From Euonymus europaeus (Eukaryota > Streptophyta > Magnoliopsida > Celastrales > Celastraceae): a stretch of 64,000 nt of DNA. The stretch is taken from positions 26,424,501 to 26,488,500 of the forward strand of contig OY756958.1 in NCBI GenBank assembly GCA_963580455.1, given 5' to 3'. The notes beneath the pieces were generated by a model. That model ran no database searches and was not told the DNA's origin. It saw only the letters and a list, made by a program, of their open reading frames with translations. Position 1 is the first letter of the stretch; every line of letters begins with the position of its first letter. Both the position numbers and the translations under genes were made by a program. Positions 41,415 through 59,214 of the stretch are shown here, piece after piece.

Positions 41415-42137
41415 ATGCATAGTGATCAGCAATTTTACCAGAAAAAGGCAACATCCCCCCCTGTAAATCAAGTGGGAAACAGATATGTGGATATTCCTGT
41501 TGCCTCTGCCTATCGTGCTGTTTTGCCCCCTACGGAAAAGCACTCAATCCCCTTTCATGGCATTGAATTTCAAACCTCTGAGGTTTGTCCTAGGAACTTC
41601 ATCATCTTTGATCAGACTGAACACAGAAGTCAGATTATGTTCCACCCTGCCAATGCCCACAAATTTGGCGGTCCTGGTTTTGACGTTAATGGAGCCTATG
41701 TCCATGAGCATTTTGAGAAGGAAGATGTGAAGAATATGAAAAGAATGACATCTTCTCTAGTAGAAGATTCAGCAGATATTGATGTGTTACTGAGTTTGGA
41801 CGAGGGAAAACATGAAGAGTATGATGAGGAAGAGGTCAGCACAGCGAGGACTGATGCTAATCATGAAAGTGACCCCCTTGAATTTTGCTCCATTTATGGT
41901 TCGAGACCCTGGAAAAATGATTCGTCTTCTTATGTTCAGAAGTCTTCTGACAGCAGTAGTAGCATTCAGAATGAAATGAAACAACAGAAAATGAAGAAGA
42001 TGGTGAAGAGACTTAGAGGAATTGTACCTGGTGGTGACCAAATGAATACTGTTACTGTTCTAGATGAAGCTGTCAGGTACCTCAAGTCTCTAAAAGTTGA
42101 GGTGCAGAAACTTGGAGTTGGAAGCTTCAACGATTAA
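41415..42137 (+). CDS. SAC51/bHLH144-like atypical bHLH transcription factor
   Basis: A single coding exon of 240 aa. The N-terminal half carries the family blocks VNQVGNRYVDIP, IPFHGIEFQTSEVCPRNFII and DQTEHRSQIMFHPA. The middle is acidic and Ser-rich. The C-terminal HLH (about 192-235) reads KMKKMVKRLRGIVPGGDQMN, then VLDEAVRYLKSLKVEVQKLG. The basic region lacks the classic HER residues, so it is an atypical bHLH expected to work by dimerisation. SAC51-family proteins act in the thermospermine pathway that limits xylem differentiation. The start at 41415 is the first ATG of this frame and fits bHLH144-type N-termini. The leader contains the diagnostic uORF. Confidence 0.9.
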   Translation: MHSDQQFYQKKATSPPVNQVGNRYVDIPVASAYRAVLPPTEKHSIPFHGIEFQTSEVCPRNFIIFDQTEHRSQIMFHPANAHKFGGPGFDVNGAYVHEHFEKEDVKNMKRMTSSLVEDSADIDVLLSLDEGKHEEYDEEEVSTARTDANHESDPLEFCSIYGSRPWKNDSSSYVQKSSDSSSSIQNEMKQQKMKKMVKRLRGIVPGGDQMNTVTVLDEAVRYLKSLKVEVQKLGVGSFND

Positions 42138-43154
42138 GCTCCATTTTATGCCATGATAATCAAAAACATAAAAGTTGGTTAAGTGTGACTGAAAAGTGAA
42201 AACTACTACTCCCCTCCCTGTTCTCTGCAACACACTCGTTCTCTGCAGCTTTGCATTAGCAGGGCACTGATGGCAAGTTTTTGGAACTCCTGGTCTCTTT
42301 GGAAATCCAACCGTATTGGTATTACTGGGGATGGTCTTTTGATGGTTCACTTTTGCAATTTCGCCATAATATCTGTCTCGCTGAATTCCTTAGCAGCGTG
42401 GGGACTCTGGGTTAGCAATGTGTCTGAGGTGGATCATGCAACTCTGTTGGTAGTTATTTTTCTGGCGCGTTGTTACTTTATCTATATGCATTAAATAATC
42501 GGCATCTTGCTAATGCCCAGACGCAATAAGTAAATGGTTTTCTGAATGTACTCAGGATGTGGTGATTTTTTGTGTCTGCTCTTTTTGTCATCAAAGTGTT
42601 AATTGTCATCAAATCTTTAGTTACTGTCTTGCATTTAGTCTGGTTATTCTGAGTCTTACATTTAGATTTGCCTTTTGGTTCTTTGACATGCTCTTGCCGT
42701 GGAGTTTTTTCCTACATGTCTCTCTCACTTATCATGCATGCATGGTCGTTTCCCTTCCCTCTGGGCTCCAATTGGTATCGGCGTCAGTGCAAGTGGAGCA
42801 CCTATGTTCATGTTCTGTTTATAGTGGATGGTCCTGGATTCAGATACTCAATACCTTTTTAACATGTCATACTTTATGAGAGGATGACTTGTGCACATCT
42901 CTTATATGTGTCTTATGCTTCATGTTCTCAAGTTCTTAGGACGTGGGGATTTTGTCGACTATTAGTTGCAGACGATTTAATTGGTGATGAAAATGAAACA
43001 CCAGCAATCTGATATTTCTGCAACTAGAGAATTGTTCTTATGTGGACAAAACGTAACCCGAGACCATTTCTTATGTAGACAAAATGTTTCTATTGTTTCG
43101 ACACTGACAAATATCTACTGACAACAATTATACCCATACAACAAGTTGAGAGCT
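42138..43154. other. 3' region of the bHLH gene and converging HMGB gene
   Basis: The 3' UTR of the bHLH gene probably extends several hundred bases. The minus-strand HMGB gene converges on it with its stop at 43155. Small open frames here (42270-42494, 42559-42879) show no conserved features. Confidence 0.45.
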
Positions 43155-46100
43155 TTACTCATCCCACTCTGAGTTCGAGTCTCCCTCCGCTTCTTTATAT
43201 TCACCACTTTCCTGCAACAAATATTTGTTTGAGCCAAATTTCACTTAATACGACTGCACCACCTAACCGTGCACAGATAGCATCATACATGTTATTATTA
43301 TTATTATTTTCGATTTGTATTTCAATAGAAAACGATAAATTTCACCTGTCTTTTGACATAATCTGCCATTGCGCTATCAAACTCTGCACGCTTCTCTGTT
43401 GCTATATCGTAATATTGAACCTTTTCCTGTTACAGGCAGAAGAACATTGATAGTTAGACTATACGCTCTAATGCGTTTCAATGCTTACTTTCCCTTCCAT
43501 GTAGTTCCTTTGTAAGAAGCTTTTATAGAGGATGACAGATGAACTCCAAAGTATATGCAACAGAGTATATCAAAAGAAATGATTCATAAAATGTTCACAC
43601 TCCAATAATATTGATGTGGCATATAGATGATGGTTAAAACCCGAACCGGTCAAATTAGAACAAAGGGTGCTGGACTTTAGGTTAAAAAATAGACATATAA
43701 CAAGGCTGAAATCAGCGGACATCTACCAAGGCAGGCTGAAATCAAATCAGGTCCCAGATTATCAATTTCAGAAGACCAAGATGTCTGTGAGCTACAACCA
43801 GATCACTTATCTTTATTTTTCTGTCTCTGTCATTGACAATAACAGGATCAAGCAAGATTACTAAGAAACCAAGGAAATCATTTGCACTAAAAATATTAGA
43901 AATGTCGTATATGGCACACTTATAAATGTCGTGGACAAACCTCATATGTCATTGTTTTCCACTTCTCTCCACATGCCTTGCCAATCTGGTTCAGAAAAGC
44001 ACGACATAGACCATCTAACTCAGAAAGTGGGAGCAGAAAATAGACGAGTTCTGAATTATATCATAAGCACATACATCACGCATAGTCTTTACATCAGGAT
44101 TTTGCTCTTGAAATTCCTTGTGAAAATCTTCCCTACAGTATCAAAGTATAATTCACTAATTCAGTTTAAGACTAAAGTAGAATGTAATGATAACAAAGAG
44201 CTAAATGGCTTATTTAAGGTAAAGATAAACCACTCATGTGCATAAGGCTCCCGCAATGGGCTTATTTAAAATTTTAAAATTATCAGCAGTTTATCATTTA
44301 AAGATCCAGGGCCTCATGCTTCATTTCAGGCAACAAAAATTTCCACTATTAAGACTTTATAAAAAGAGAGTAATTCAATGAGAAATGATCCAATGAAAAG
44401 CCAGACAAATTAACTTCCTAACAAAAAGTCAGAAGTGAGATGAATTTGTGGATTCAAGTTGCCAAGGTATAATTAATTTGGCAGCGTCTTGTAAATAAAT
44501 AGATACACTTGATACCACAGTAAAAGTGCAAAGCTCAGCACAGATTAACAATAGCCAAATATAGTGGAGCCACAGTTAGCCTTAAATTCCACGAGTATGT
44601 GGATCTACTTGGGTATTAAACATGTCAATGAAAAATCATCACAACTGGTTCTGAAAAAATCTAATAATGCATCTCTCATATCTGCATTGCATAGTGAAGC
44701 AGTAAAGCAAGAACTAGTTGATTCATCTTAAGAAGCGCTTGTGAAATGGGTCACTTGCACTGTCAGCTTCAGAACAACTGAAATCCCTAAGTGGGACAAC
44801 AACAAAGGACAAGCACCTGTCGTATAATCTAGAAATAAATTGATAATATCAACTTCATTAGAATGTTATATGACATAAAATGGATCTGCTGAACATATTT
44901 TTCTTAACGTATCACATTTTCGGATTTTCCTGTTACTTATTTTCACTTTCTTTTCTGTCTCATTAAAAGCTGTTAAATACTAATGAAAGTTCAACATCAA
45001 CCATACAGTTGAAATTAAGCCCCCCCTTGAAAGCTTTGAGACATGATACAAACTCGTGGATGTGGAAATGAAACAAGAAAATTGGAAGAAAAATAACATC
45101 GTTCCTCTTATTTTCTTGATTCACTTTCCTAAAGAACAACTTTTCGTAATGCTCAACTAAAAAAGATGAAGACAAAAAGGTTTTCTGGAAGAAAAGAGGA
45201 ATAGTGAAATTGGATCCATGCAATAAGTAATTTGAATGGAAAAGGAAAAAAAAACATTCCCAAAATCTAAAAACCAAGAAGTTGCCCACGAGCTCATAGT
45301 TACAGACTACGAATATAACACTCCACAGCATCACAGACCCCCAGAACCTCACTTCTAAACCACAAACACGAGGTATTAAACCTATTAAACCAAAACCTCA
45401 CAAAATTACACCAGGGATCCTCACTTCTAGAGAGCCATTGTTTTCTTAGAAATCACATTTTGAAAGATAAAGAAGGGGTAAGGTTCAAATAACAAATTCT
45501 TTAACAATACAACATCAGGCTTTCCTTCTTCTTTCACTCCTAGTATATCATACAAGATTCCCGTATCCCACCCACCTTTGCTAGGCACCAACTTATATAC
45601 ACAATGTCAAACGAACAAGAAACAAAAAGCTTGAAAACATTCATCACACATATGACCAACCTAACATAACCATTAAAAGCATTTGAAGGAAGGACACAAA
45701 TAAGTAAATGAAGTCTCTAATCCATTATGATATTTATTGAATAAGCAAGAATCACAGGAAGGATTCATAGTATGCCACAGAGATATTCAAAATTTCCCAA
45801 AAGATCACATATTTATGCTCTGTTATGCATTGCATTCCCAACATCCAATACAAACCTACAGCGCCAAGTATTGAGAAGGAAAAACTATTGCCATGGACAA
45901 CATCATGATGTATAAACTTTATAATTCAACTCCCGGAATCCTAAAAATAAGAATTAAAGAAATGAAAATAGGAAGCTTACAAGAAATAGAAGAAAGCAGT
46001 AGGAGGTTTCTTAGGCTTTTTGGCATCGAACTTGTCAGTTTTCTTCTTATGCGTGGTTTTGCGTTTCTTAGCGGGGTTGCGTCCCTCCTCCTTCTCACTC

Positions 46101-46606
46101 AAGCTTACCGACCAATTTTTCGCATTTGACATAATCCTCAACACCATTTTACTTCAACCAAAAAAAAATCAAAACGAACATTAACCACAAATTGAATATC
46201 AAACATGAATGTACAAAAAAAAACCCCAATTCATGAACCTCCATATATTCCTTAACATCTAACGATAAAATAATATGGGATTCCACCAAAGCGTGCCTAC
46301 AGCCACCCTTCTCCACAGCAGGGGTGGCTTGCCTTCCCTTACTTCAACTAATTAGTATAATTTCCTCTCCATGGGCCCTCGATACAGGGCGGGGAAACTA
46401 ATTCAGAATCAACGAATAAAATGAACAAAACAGAGAAAATAAGAAATGCGCATATGGACATGGCCATGGCTGTCCATGGTTAAAAACGAAGAAATAATAA
46501 GTGATTACTGATTGGAGGGCTCTTCGGCGGAGATGGTGGTCTTGGCTGAGGCGGAGGCCGAAGAGAAGGGAAATTTATTAGCTTTAGAAGCAGCTTCCTT
46601 CGCCAT
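43155..46606 (-). CDS. HMG-box chromatin protein, HMGB14-like (six exons, 169 aa)
   Basis: Exons on the minus strand: 46606-46509, 46151-45981, 44132-44075, 43985-43941, 43426-43346, 43211-43155; all junctions are GT-AG and total 510 bases. Residues 53-78 are Lys-rich; a single HMG box runs from about 79 (KPKKPPTAFFYFLEDFHKEF, QEQNPDVKTMRD) through IGKACGEKWKTMTYE and EKVQYYDIATEKRAEF to about 150. The tail is acidic (ESGEYKEAEGDSNSEWDE), as in HMGB proteins. HMG boxes bend DNA in chromatin. Box sequence and exon phases fit HMGB14 of Arabidopsis better than the shorter HMGB1-6. The exon 2 acceptor (after GAAG at 46152) is the weakest part of the model. The gene diverges from KAS I, whose ATG is 1.37 kb away. 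Confidence 0.88.
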
Positions 46607-47973
46607 GAGGTGGTATTCTCCGGTGCGAGCTCAGACTGACAGTATTGCTTAAGCAATCGCGCTAACGTTTTCGGCCATGTACTCTGGCCGGAGTGACACT
46701 GACACTGTGACAGAGACAGACAGTAACATGGGCTTGACAGTTTTTATTGAATAAAAATTGGGCTGGGTCTTTGGCGGCCTCAACAAAAAGAGAACTAAAA
46801 GAAAAGGGCGAGCCTAAGAAACCCCAAGCCCAAATTAAGCCCAAAACAATTGGAGAATCGCGGGGCTGATTCACTTTTATGGATTTATTAGGGTGTAAAG
46901 ATATTCAGAAAATTTATTTAAAGATCAGTCTAATGCACTGTAATTTTTATATATTTTTTTATAAATAAAATTTTAAAATATTTTTTATAAATAAAATTTT
47001 AAAATATTTTATCTTTTAAAATACATGATAAATTTTTTAAAAAAATTATATATTCGAATTTAGCACGTAAAAATATCTCTAACAAGATCCATTAACGATA
47101 GTTTTTAATGTTATTTTTTAATTATATTATTTTTAAAAATAATTTAATTAGTATATATGGTATGTAATTGTGTGTTTTTTTCTACTCCTGTAACCCAAAC
47201 AATAAGTGTTAAATCCTAAGGAGGAACGACTCGTGTATCATATTTTCATATTATAACTTAAACAATAAGTGTCAATCCCTAAAAAGAACGAATTCACTAA
47301 ACTCTAACGGGCTCGTGTATATTCAGCATATTAAATAAGACAATAAAATAATTAATTAATATATATAAATTAATATATTTTTTAAATTAAATTTCATTTA
47401 TTTAATGTATACTTTTATTTCTTGGAAGTTTTCAACCTTACCATGAATTCAGATAATAAAAATCAAATTAATTAAAAAAACTTGATTTCAAATAAGTTTA
47501 AATTTAATAAATCTCATAAAATATATCTACTCACAATTTTACTCAAAACAATACCTTTGCCTAATTTATGTTTTTATAAAATTTCAAAATTTGGTTAGGT
47601 TGTTCACCTGAAGACTGAATTGCATTTACAAAATAAAATAGTTTTATTGGAAAATAAGGATGTGCTAAGGATGACCTTTAGACTTAAAATGTTGGATTAA
47701 AATTTGAAATATATTTTTTAAAATTTATAAAATTAGGTAATTTTTTTTAGCACCATTTAGCGATAAATAATAAATCTTTGTATTGTCTCATAAATGAACA
47801 GCTAATCGTTTCCCAATCTTATTATATCACACAATAAAAAAAGTTTTTAACTTTGCCTAAACCCGTACACTAGTCTTTCCGCTGCCATGCCCACATTTTG
47901 TTCGCAGCTTCCTCAGACAAACTGACTGAAAGCAAGCCATCCATTCATCGATAACATCGAAGAGAAAACCACC
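46607..47973. other. Divergent promoter region between HMGB and KAS I
   Basis: No gene seen. The stretch 46900-47870 is extremely AT-rich. Near 46955-47012 an imperfect 27-bp unit (TTTTTATAAATAAAATTTTA with AAATATT) is tandemly repeated. The HMGB leader lies on the left, the KAS I leader on the right. Confidence 0.5.
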
Positions 47974-50900
47974 ATGCAATCCCTTCAATCTACATCTCTT
48001 CGCGCATCTCCTTTCAATCCATTCCAGAAGAAGAGTAGCTGTGATCGTAGCAATGCCAAGATTCCCAAGAGACTCTCCTTCATCAAGGCATCCTCAGCTC
48101 CTGTTTCGGCTCCCAAGCGCGAGAAGGACCCTAAGGAGCGCGTCGTCATCACCGGAATGGGCCTCGTCTCCGTTTTCGGCAACGAAGTTGATAAGTATTA
48201 CGACAGATTGCTCACCGGAGAGAGCGGGATCGGGCTCATAGACCGGTTCGATGCCTCTAAGTTCCCGACCCGGTTCGGGGGCCAGATCCGTGGTTTCAAT
48301 TCGGAGGGTTATATTGATGGGAAGAATGATAGGCGGCTTGACGACAGCTTGCGGTACTGCATTGTTGCCGGCAAGAAGGCGCTCGAGGATGCGGATCTTG
48401 GCGGAGACGATTTGTCCAAGGTTTTTCAATGACTTGGATTTCAAGTTTGTGATGGATTTGTGTTTTATGTTGTGGTTTGGTTGGTTACTGTTTTATTATT
48501 TAGCTGAAATGTCAATGGCAGAAATATCCAAAGGTTTTAGCTTTTTGTTCTGCTTTGAATTGTCGATCTCAATGGCGTTTATGCTACTTCCAGGGTTTCC
48601 CTCTCTTGGGTAATTTGGGAAAAAATGGTTTTGAGTTAACTGTTCCAGTTTGTCAATGATTTGGATTTTTTGCTTTTGATTCTATCTCCTTATTTTACTT
48701 TAATTTCTTGGTACGATTTTCACCATTTACTTGTTTTCTTCAGATGAACTTATATGGGACCTTACCGAGTTAGGCAAAATGCTTTTAAGTTATATTTAGT
48801 TAAAGTTGAGGAATTTATACGACTATTCGTTGTTCCTTTATAACTCTAGAATTGTTTTTTTTTTTTGCCAAAGTTGTTCATCGAGGCATTAATTTTGTTA
48901 AGAGGGAATCCTCTTTTCTTGACGTCTTTGAATTGCTGCCATGATGCTCTTCTGGATTTATGTAGAGTAAACCTTTGCTTAAAGAGGTAGTGTTGTGGAA
49001 GTCAGTACTATGTTAATCTTCTAGTCCTTTTTTTTGAGTGCCAACATACATGATACATGGTTGTGACAGCTGCTTGAAACCAGGTAGATGCTCCTTAATC
49101 CCAGTTTATGTGAATATACCTACACTCTAAGGCACGTCCTTTTAAAATTTAATTGGGGTTTTACCTTAGAAAGTTTTTCCAGAGTTGTTGATGATTAAGC
49201 ACAGAATAAACACATGCATTTAGTAGTGCCATTCTGCATGATTAGGTCTTGAAATAAAGAAGGGAAGAAAAATTACTTCAGTGATTGTCGGTTGCTTGTT
49301 AAATCCAGGACTTTCTTTGTGAAACAACAGGCATCTCTGTTACTTAACAGATAAACTAGTTTGACGCATACTGACCTTGGGCAATACTCGAAGAATATAC
49401 ATTATCTTAGTTACCAGTTCATGTTCACTGCCTTAGAGTGTAGCCCTCTGGAGTTTGTAGTTAATTAAATCAATATTTTCATATTTAGTCTCTTTCAAAT
49501 TAAATCTTTACATGACTGAGACACTAAAAAAGTAAAAATGCTGTTGTGCTCATTTGTTGCAGATTGACAAGGAGCGAGCTGGTGTGCTTGTGGGAACGGG
49601 GATGGGTGGTCTTTCAGTCTTTTCCGATGGTGTTAAGGCTCTAATTGAGAAAGGACACAGGAAAATAACCCCTTTCTTCATTCCTTATGCTATAACAAAT
49701 ATGGGGTCGGCATTGCTTGCAATTGAACTTGGTTTCATGGGACCTAATTATTCAATTTCAACTGCATGCGCTACTTCCAATTATTGCTTTTATGCTGCTG
49801 CCAATCATATTCGTCGAGGGGAGGCCGATTTGATGATTGCTGGTGGAACGGAAGCAGCCATCATACCTATTGGTTTGGGGGGCTTTGTAGCATGTAGGGC
49901 CTTGTCTCAGAGAAATGATGATCCGCAAACTGCTTCAAGGCCATGGGACAAAGATCGAGATGGTTTTGTTATGGGGGAAGGAGCTGGAGTATTGGTAGGC
50001 TTGTTTCTCTCCGTATGATAGTGTGGAATATATGCATGTGCATAGCTACTTTTTTTTCCCTCTTGTTTTTCTTTTTTGGTTTTGTTTCTCCTCGAATAAT
50101 TTTTCGAACTGTGTTGGTCATGATTGGTGATAACAAGGACTAGAATTGTATATTGATGATGTGATATATTCACCAGCCAAAATCTAAATTGAGTTTGGTG
50201 CCAATAATGTGATTGGAGTTGCTTTGAGGTCCTCGTGTATCAGTCTTGGATACCTGGGAAATATTGGGCTCTGGTGCCTAAATTGTGTTTACTTAGTAAT
50301 TCTATTTACTGCAGTACCTTAAAAAATCTTATGCGAACTTACATTAGAAGTATGTAAAAGAGTTTTATGCTTTATCTACATGCTAAGGTAAAAAGGTGAG
50401 CATTGGGAGATTTGATTCCTAGTTTGTGAGGTAGGAGGTAGGGTGCCTTTGGTTATGGTCCTGGTTCTCTCTGTTTGCGTTTTTGTGTGTACATGCTTAT
50501 TGATCATTTTTCACTAGGGTAGATTTAACTAAAATACAATTGAATTTACTGGGAAGACCATAATTTCATTTTTGCGAGAGGAAGATAGGTGGACCATGAA
50601 GCAAGCTGGAGGAAATTACAGAGTGCGTGGCCAGGTCTAGTGTGTGGGATATATGCTCAGTAGGCTAGGTTCCCTTCAATAATTTTCATTTCTTGTTTTC
50701 AAAAATAAAAATTGCATTTCTTGCTTTTTTTGGAAGTGCTAAGATGGAAAATGACATTTTTGGCTGGATAGCCAACTTTAAGTTTTTGTAAATGTGGCGG
50801 CCTAAGAGACTAAGAGTTTGATTGCAGATTGATCGTTATTATTATTTACTTGACAGGTTATGGAGAGTTTGGAGCATGCGATGAAACGAGGTGCACCAAT

Positions 50901-52891
50901 TATTGCGGAGTACTTAGGGGGTGCTGTCAACTGCGATGCATATCACATGACTGATCCCAGAGCTGACGGACTTGGGGTCTCCTCTTGCATTGAGAGAAGC
51001 CTTGAAGATGCTGGTGTGTCACCCGAAGAGGTAACTCTCCATGTCTCTGCCAGTATGCTATTTTATCGTGTTTACTTTAGATCTCCTAATTTTTATTAAA
51101 AAAAAAAAAAATCTCTTCTATGCATCTCTCATGCTCCAATCTGTTTCATTTCTCTGACATGGAGTTTGTCATTCTTTCTTTCTGTGTATGTGCCTTTACA
51201 GAGTACTATGTGTAATATGTTTATATCAACATACTCATACACATACCTAAATAACCCTCAAAATTAGTTAATTTGTAATTTTATCACGACAGTCTTCTCG
51301 CAATATTTTCTAAAGCAGTTGATAATATTTTATGCAGCAATCATAGTAATGCAGAAATGGAGCATAACTATGACTGGACAAGTATAGGATCTAAGTCCTC
51401 ATTACCGGCTGGACTAATGTAAAAAACACTTCTAGTATGATTAGGAGTAACATTGAGGGGGTTTTCAGTACTGTTTTCCAGGAAGCAGGCAACTTCACGA
51501 TCATTAAGAAAGTTATTTTTATAACTGAGTTGGGAGACTTTTTCTTTAGCATGATATTTTTTTCGTGGTATAAAAGTATGTAATTTGTTTGTGTTATGTG
51601 ATATTCCCTTCATGGCTTCTTGTTATGGCAATTCTGTTTCCTTTGATGATAAAAATTTGTAGAGTAGGCATTTTGGAAATAGATGAACCGCATGACTCGG
51701 GAAGTGAAATTATGCAGGTTCAGTACTGTTGTTAGATCATAGGAATAAAATGAGTTGGATGAATTTCTATTTGGATGGCGTACTAAGTACTAACTATAGT
51801 TCTCGTTTCTGCCAATTGAAGTTCTTTTCTTACTCATTACAAAAATATGAAGAAATATTTGTTGTTAAAGTAGGCAATATACCTTTTATTTGTTTTCTAT
51901 GACCATAAGCTCTTTTGCACATAATTATTTTGACCACCTATGTTACTTGAAGCATGTTTGCCTACGATATGGTTTGGTGTATTGGTATTATCTGTCTCCA
52001 TCATTAGTTTCTTTTTAACCTTATCTTTGCTATTGAAGAATATATATTTATGCAGAGCTAATTAAGCTAATCCATGATGCCATATATTGCAAATGGAACT
52101 ACTCCTTAATTTTTCAGGTGAACTACATAAATGCACATGCGACTTCCACTCTTGCTGGTGACTTGGCTGAGATAAATGCTATCAAAAAAGTATTCAAGAA
52201 CACTTCAGGGATCAAAATTAATGCAACCAAGGTAATCACTATCTCCCTATCTGTTTTGCGTGTGTAGGCTTTTGTCCATCTTTGCCAAATTTGAGCTGGA
52301 CAGATGTGGTGGTCCTGTTTTTCCATTGCCAATTGATATAATAATCTCTTTTTTCCCCTTTGTTGTCTCTGTTTTGTTTCAGTCTATGATAGGGCACTGC
52401 CTTGGAGCTGCTGGAGGTTTGGAAGCTATTGCCACTGTCAAAGCCATAACCACCGGATGGCTGCATCCTTCTATTAATCAATTTGTATGTGACACTCTTA
52501 TAATTTGTCTTTGTGGTTGGGTAATGAGATGATAAACACAGCATCTAAAAGTAGCTCGTACTAAGTCGTCATTTTTATCAGAATTCTGTTAGATCTCTGC
52601 AGTTCTTTGATGTTTTGTTAGTTGACATATTCTATTACATGAATGCAGAATCCAGAGCCAGCAGTTGACTTTGACACTGTCCCTAATAAAAAACAGCAGC
52701 ATGAAGTGAATGTCGGTAAGATGGTTAGACTTTTAGTTATTATTTTTCTTTTAAAATTTTTCTTATTTTTTACTTGGTTGCGTATGATATCGAAATCATT
52801 CACTCTAATTAATATGATTTCAGCCATTTCAAATTCATTTGGATTCGGTGGACACAACTCTGTCGTGGCTTTTTCTGCATTCAAGCCATGA
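47974..52891 (+). CDS. KASI: 3-oxoacyl-[ACP] synthase I, chloroplastic (KAS I), seven exons, 467 aa
   Basis: Condensing enzyme of plastid type II fatty-acid synthesis, extending C4 to C16 acyl-ACP with malonyl-ACP. Exons: 47974-48420, 49563-49994, 50857-51030, 52118-52231, 52383-52484, 52649-52715, 52824-52891; total 1404 bases, all phases consistent. The N-terminus MQSLQSTSLRASPFNP is a transit peptide, and the mature part begins near RVVITGMGLVSVFG. The Cys-His-His triad is visible: C218 in STACATSN, H358 in NAHATST, H394 in MIGHCLGAAG. The Gly-rich end AISNSFGFGGHNSVVAF is typical. Length matches Arabidopsis KAS I (473). Sequence is intact and clearly KAS I, since DAYHMTDPRADGLGVSSC and NPEPAVDFDTVPN are present. 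Confidence 0.97.
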
Positions 52892-53703
52892 TTACAGTAT
52901 TTCTGCTTCTTCCATTGGAGGTTTTATCAACTCACTCGGCACTTGGTTTTTTATAGTCAATGAGTCCACCTCATCGTCTACCTCTGACTTGAGCTTTTGC
53001 AGGTTCTGTCAGTTCTAGTTTAGCTTTGGCCGTGTAATAATTGCTAGTTGAACTTTTAAGTTTAGTCAAGCCCTCCTTTCTCTTCTTTGCTGTTTTTTTT
53101 GTTAGAACTTTTGGATTTTTAAGGTTATTGGAGCATTTGGATTTTGTCCAAGTTAAATTATGTAGCAGATACAGAATAAAATGATCTTTCTCACTGAGAT
53201 TATATTATTGAAATAGATGGCATTTGCGATCCTCGCAATCCATTGTCTCTCTTGATACAGCGGTTTGATTATCCGGATTCAGAAATCCCTGCGCGATAAT
53301 TGGTCTTAAGAATCCCTGAGATGTTGGCAGCTTTGACTCTTGTGTTCTGGATATGATGAAGGCTCTTGAGCTGTTATTTCATGCTTGGTTTTTAATTCTA
53401 TCTGCAGGAGTCTAGTTTATTACGGCCTAGATTAACTGTTGGATTTTTTCGATTAGGTTGAGCATTTTTTTTTAAATACCTCGTGCCTAAAATTCTCTAA
53501 AAAGTCAGGCTGCTGCCTTTGGCGTCGGCAGAATTATGTTTTTAAGGTTTAAGTTAGATTGTGTCCCCTGTAAAAACTTGCAACAAACAGATTTTTTCCC
53601 AGTGTATCGAATGGAATAAGCATAATAATATAACACTTGACGACTGTAAAGAGGAAATCCATTCAAGCATTAGAGTTGCCATTCTTATTAAAGGGATGGC
53701 AGA

Positions 53704-53857
53704 CTACAATTCTTTTAGCTAGAATTAATTCTTAAAATCATGGTTTAAAATATTTTAGATTTTCAGGGAAAAAAAACTCGAACCCTCAAACAGTAATTCA
53801 CTTGTCATTTTGGGTTTTGGGGGAAATTGTAATGAATTCTAGCTAAAAGAATTGTAG
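53704..53857. mobile_element. Short MITE-like element with perfect 23-bp inverted ends
   Basis: The left end CTACAATTCTTTTAGCTAGA (continuing ATT) is the exact reverse complement of the right end AATTCTAGCTAAAAGAATTG (continuing TAG). The element is 154 bp and has no coding capacity. No clear target duplication is seen next to it (GA on the left, CC on the right), so the superfamily is open. It lies about 80 bases upstream of the E2F-type sites of MCM3. Confidence 0.7.
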
Positions 53858-53934
53858 CCCCAGTGCTTCATAATCCCACACTGCTGCCACGTCTCTGAAA
53901 AGTTTACTACGCTAAAGGGTCCAACAATGCCATC

Positions 53935-53968
53935 TTCCCGCCAAGAAAAGGAGTTTCTTCGCGCCAAA
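53935..53968. promoter_or_regulatory. Paired E2F-type sites upstream of MCM3
   Basis: TTCCCGCCAA at 53935-53944 (TTGGCGGGAA on the other strand) and TTCGCGCCAAA at 53958-53968 (TTTGGCGCGAA) fit plant E2F sites of the TTTSSCGS type. They are 23 bases apart and 120-155 bases before the MCM3 ATG. E2F/DP control of MCM genes at G1/S is established in plants; binding here is inferred. Confidence 0.7.
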
Positions 53969-54089
53969 TTGATGCGCTAGGGCACAAAAGGGGATTATTT
54001 ACTCTGTGCCTCATTTCGTATCTCTGTCTGTCTCTCTCCCTCTCTCCGTTAGTTGAATCTGTGACCGAAGGTGACGAGGAAGGCCAGCT

Positions 54090-59214
<5,125 letters not shown>

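Larger units (their letters stand above)
52892..54089. other. KAS I 3' UTR and MCM3 promoter
   Basis: KAS I transcripts probably end before 53220. The region contains a short palindromic MITE-like element (53704-53857), two E2F-type sites and a CT-rich leader (54020-54050) just before the MCM3 ATG. No other gene is seen. Confidence 0.6.

Noticed and set aside
48094..48444. 116-codon minus-strand frame over KAS I exon 1
   Set aside because: Antisense shadow of a well supported conserved exon.
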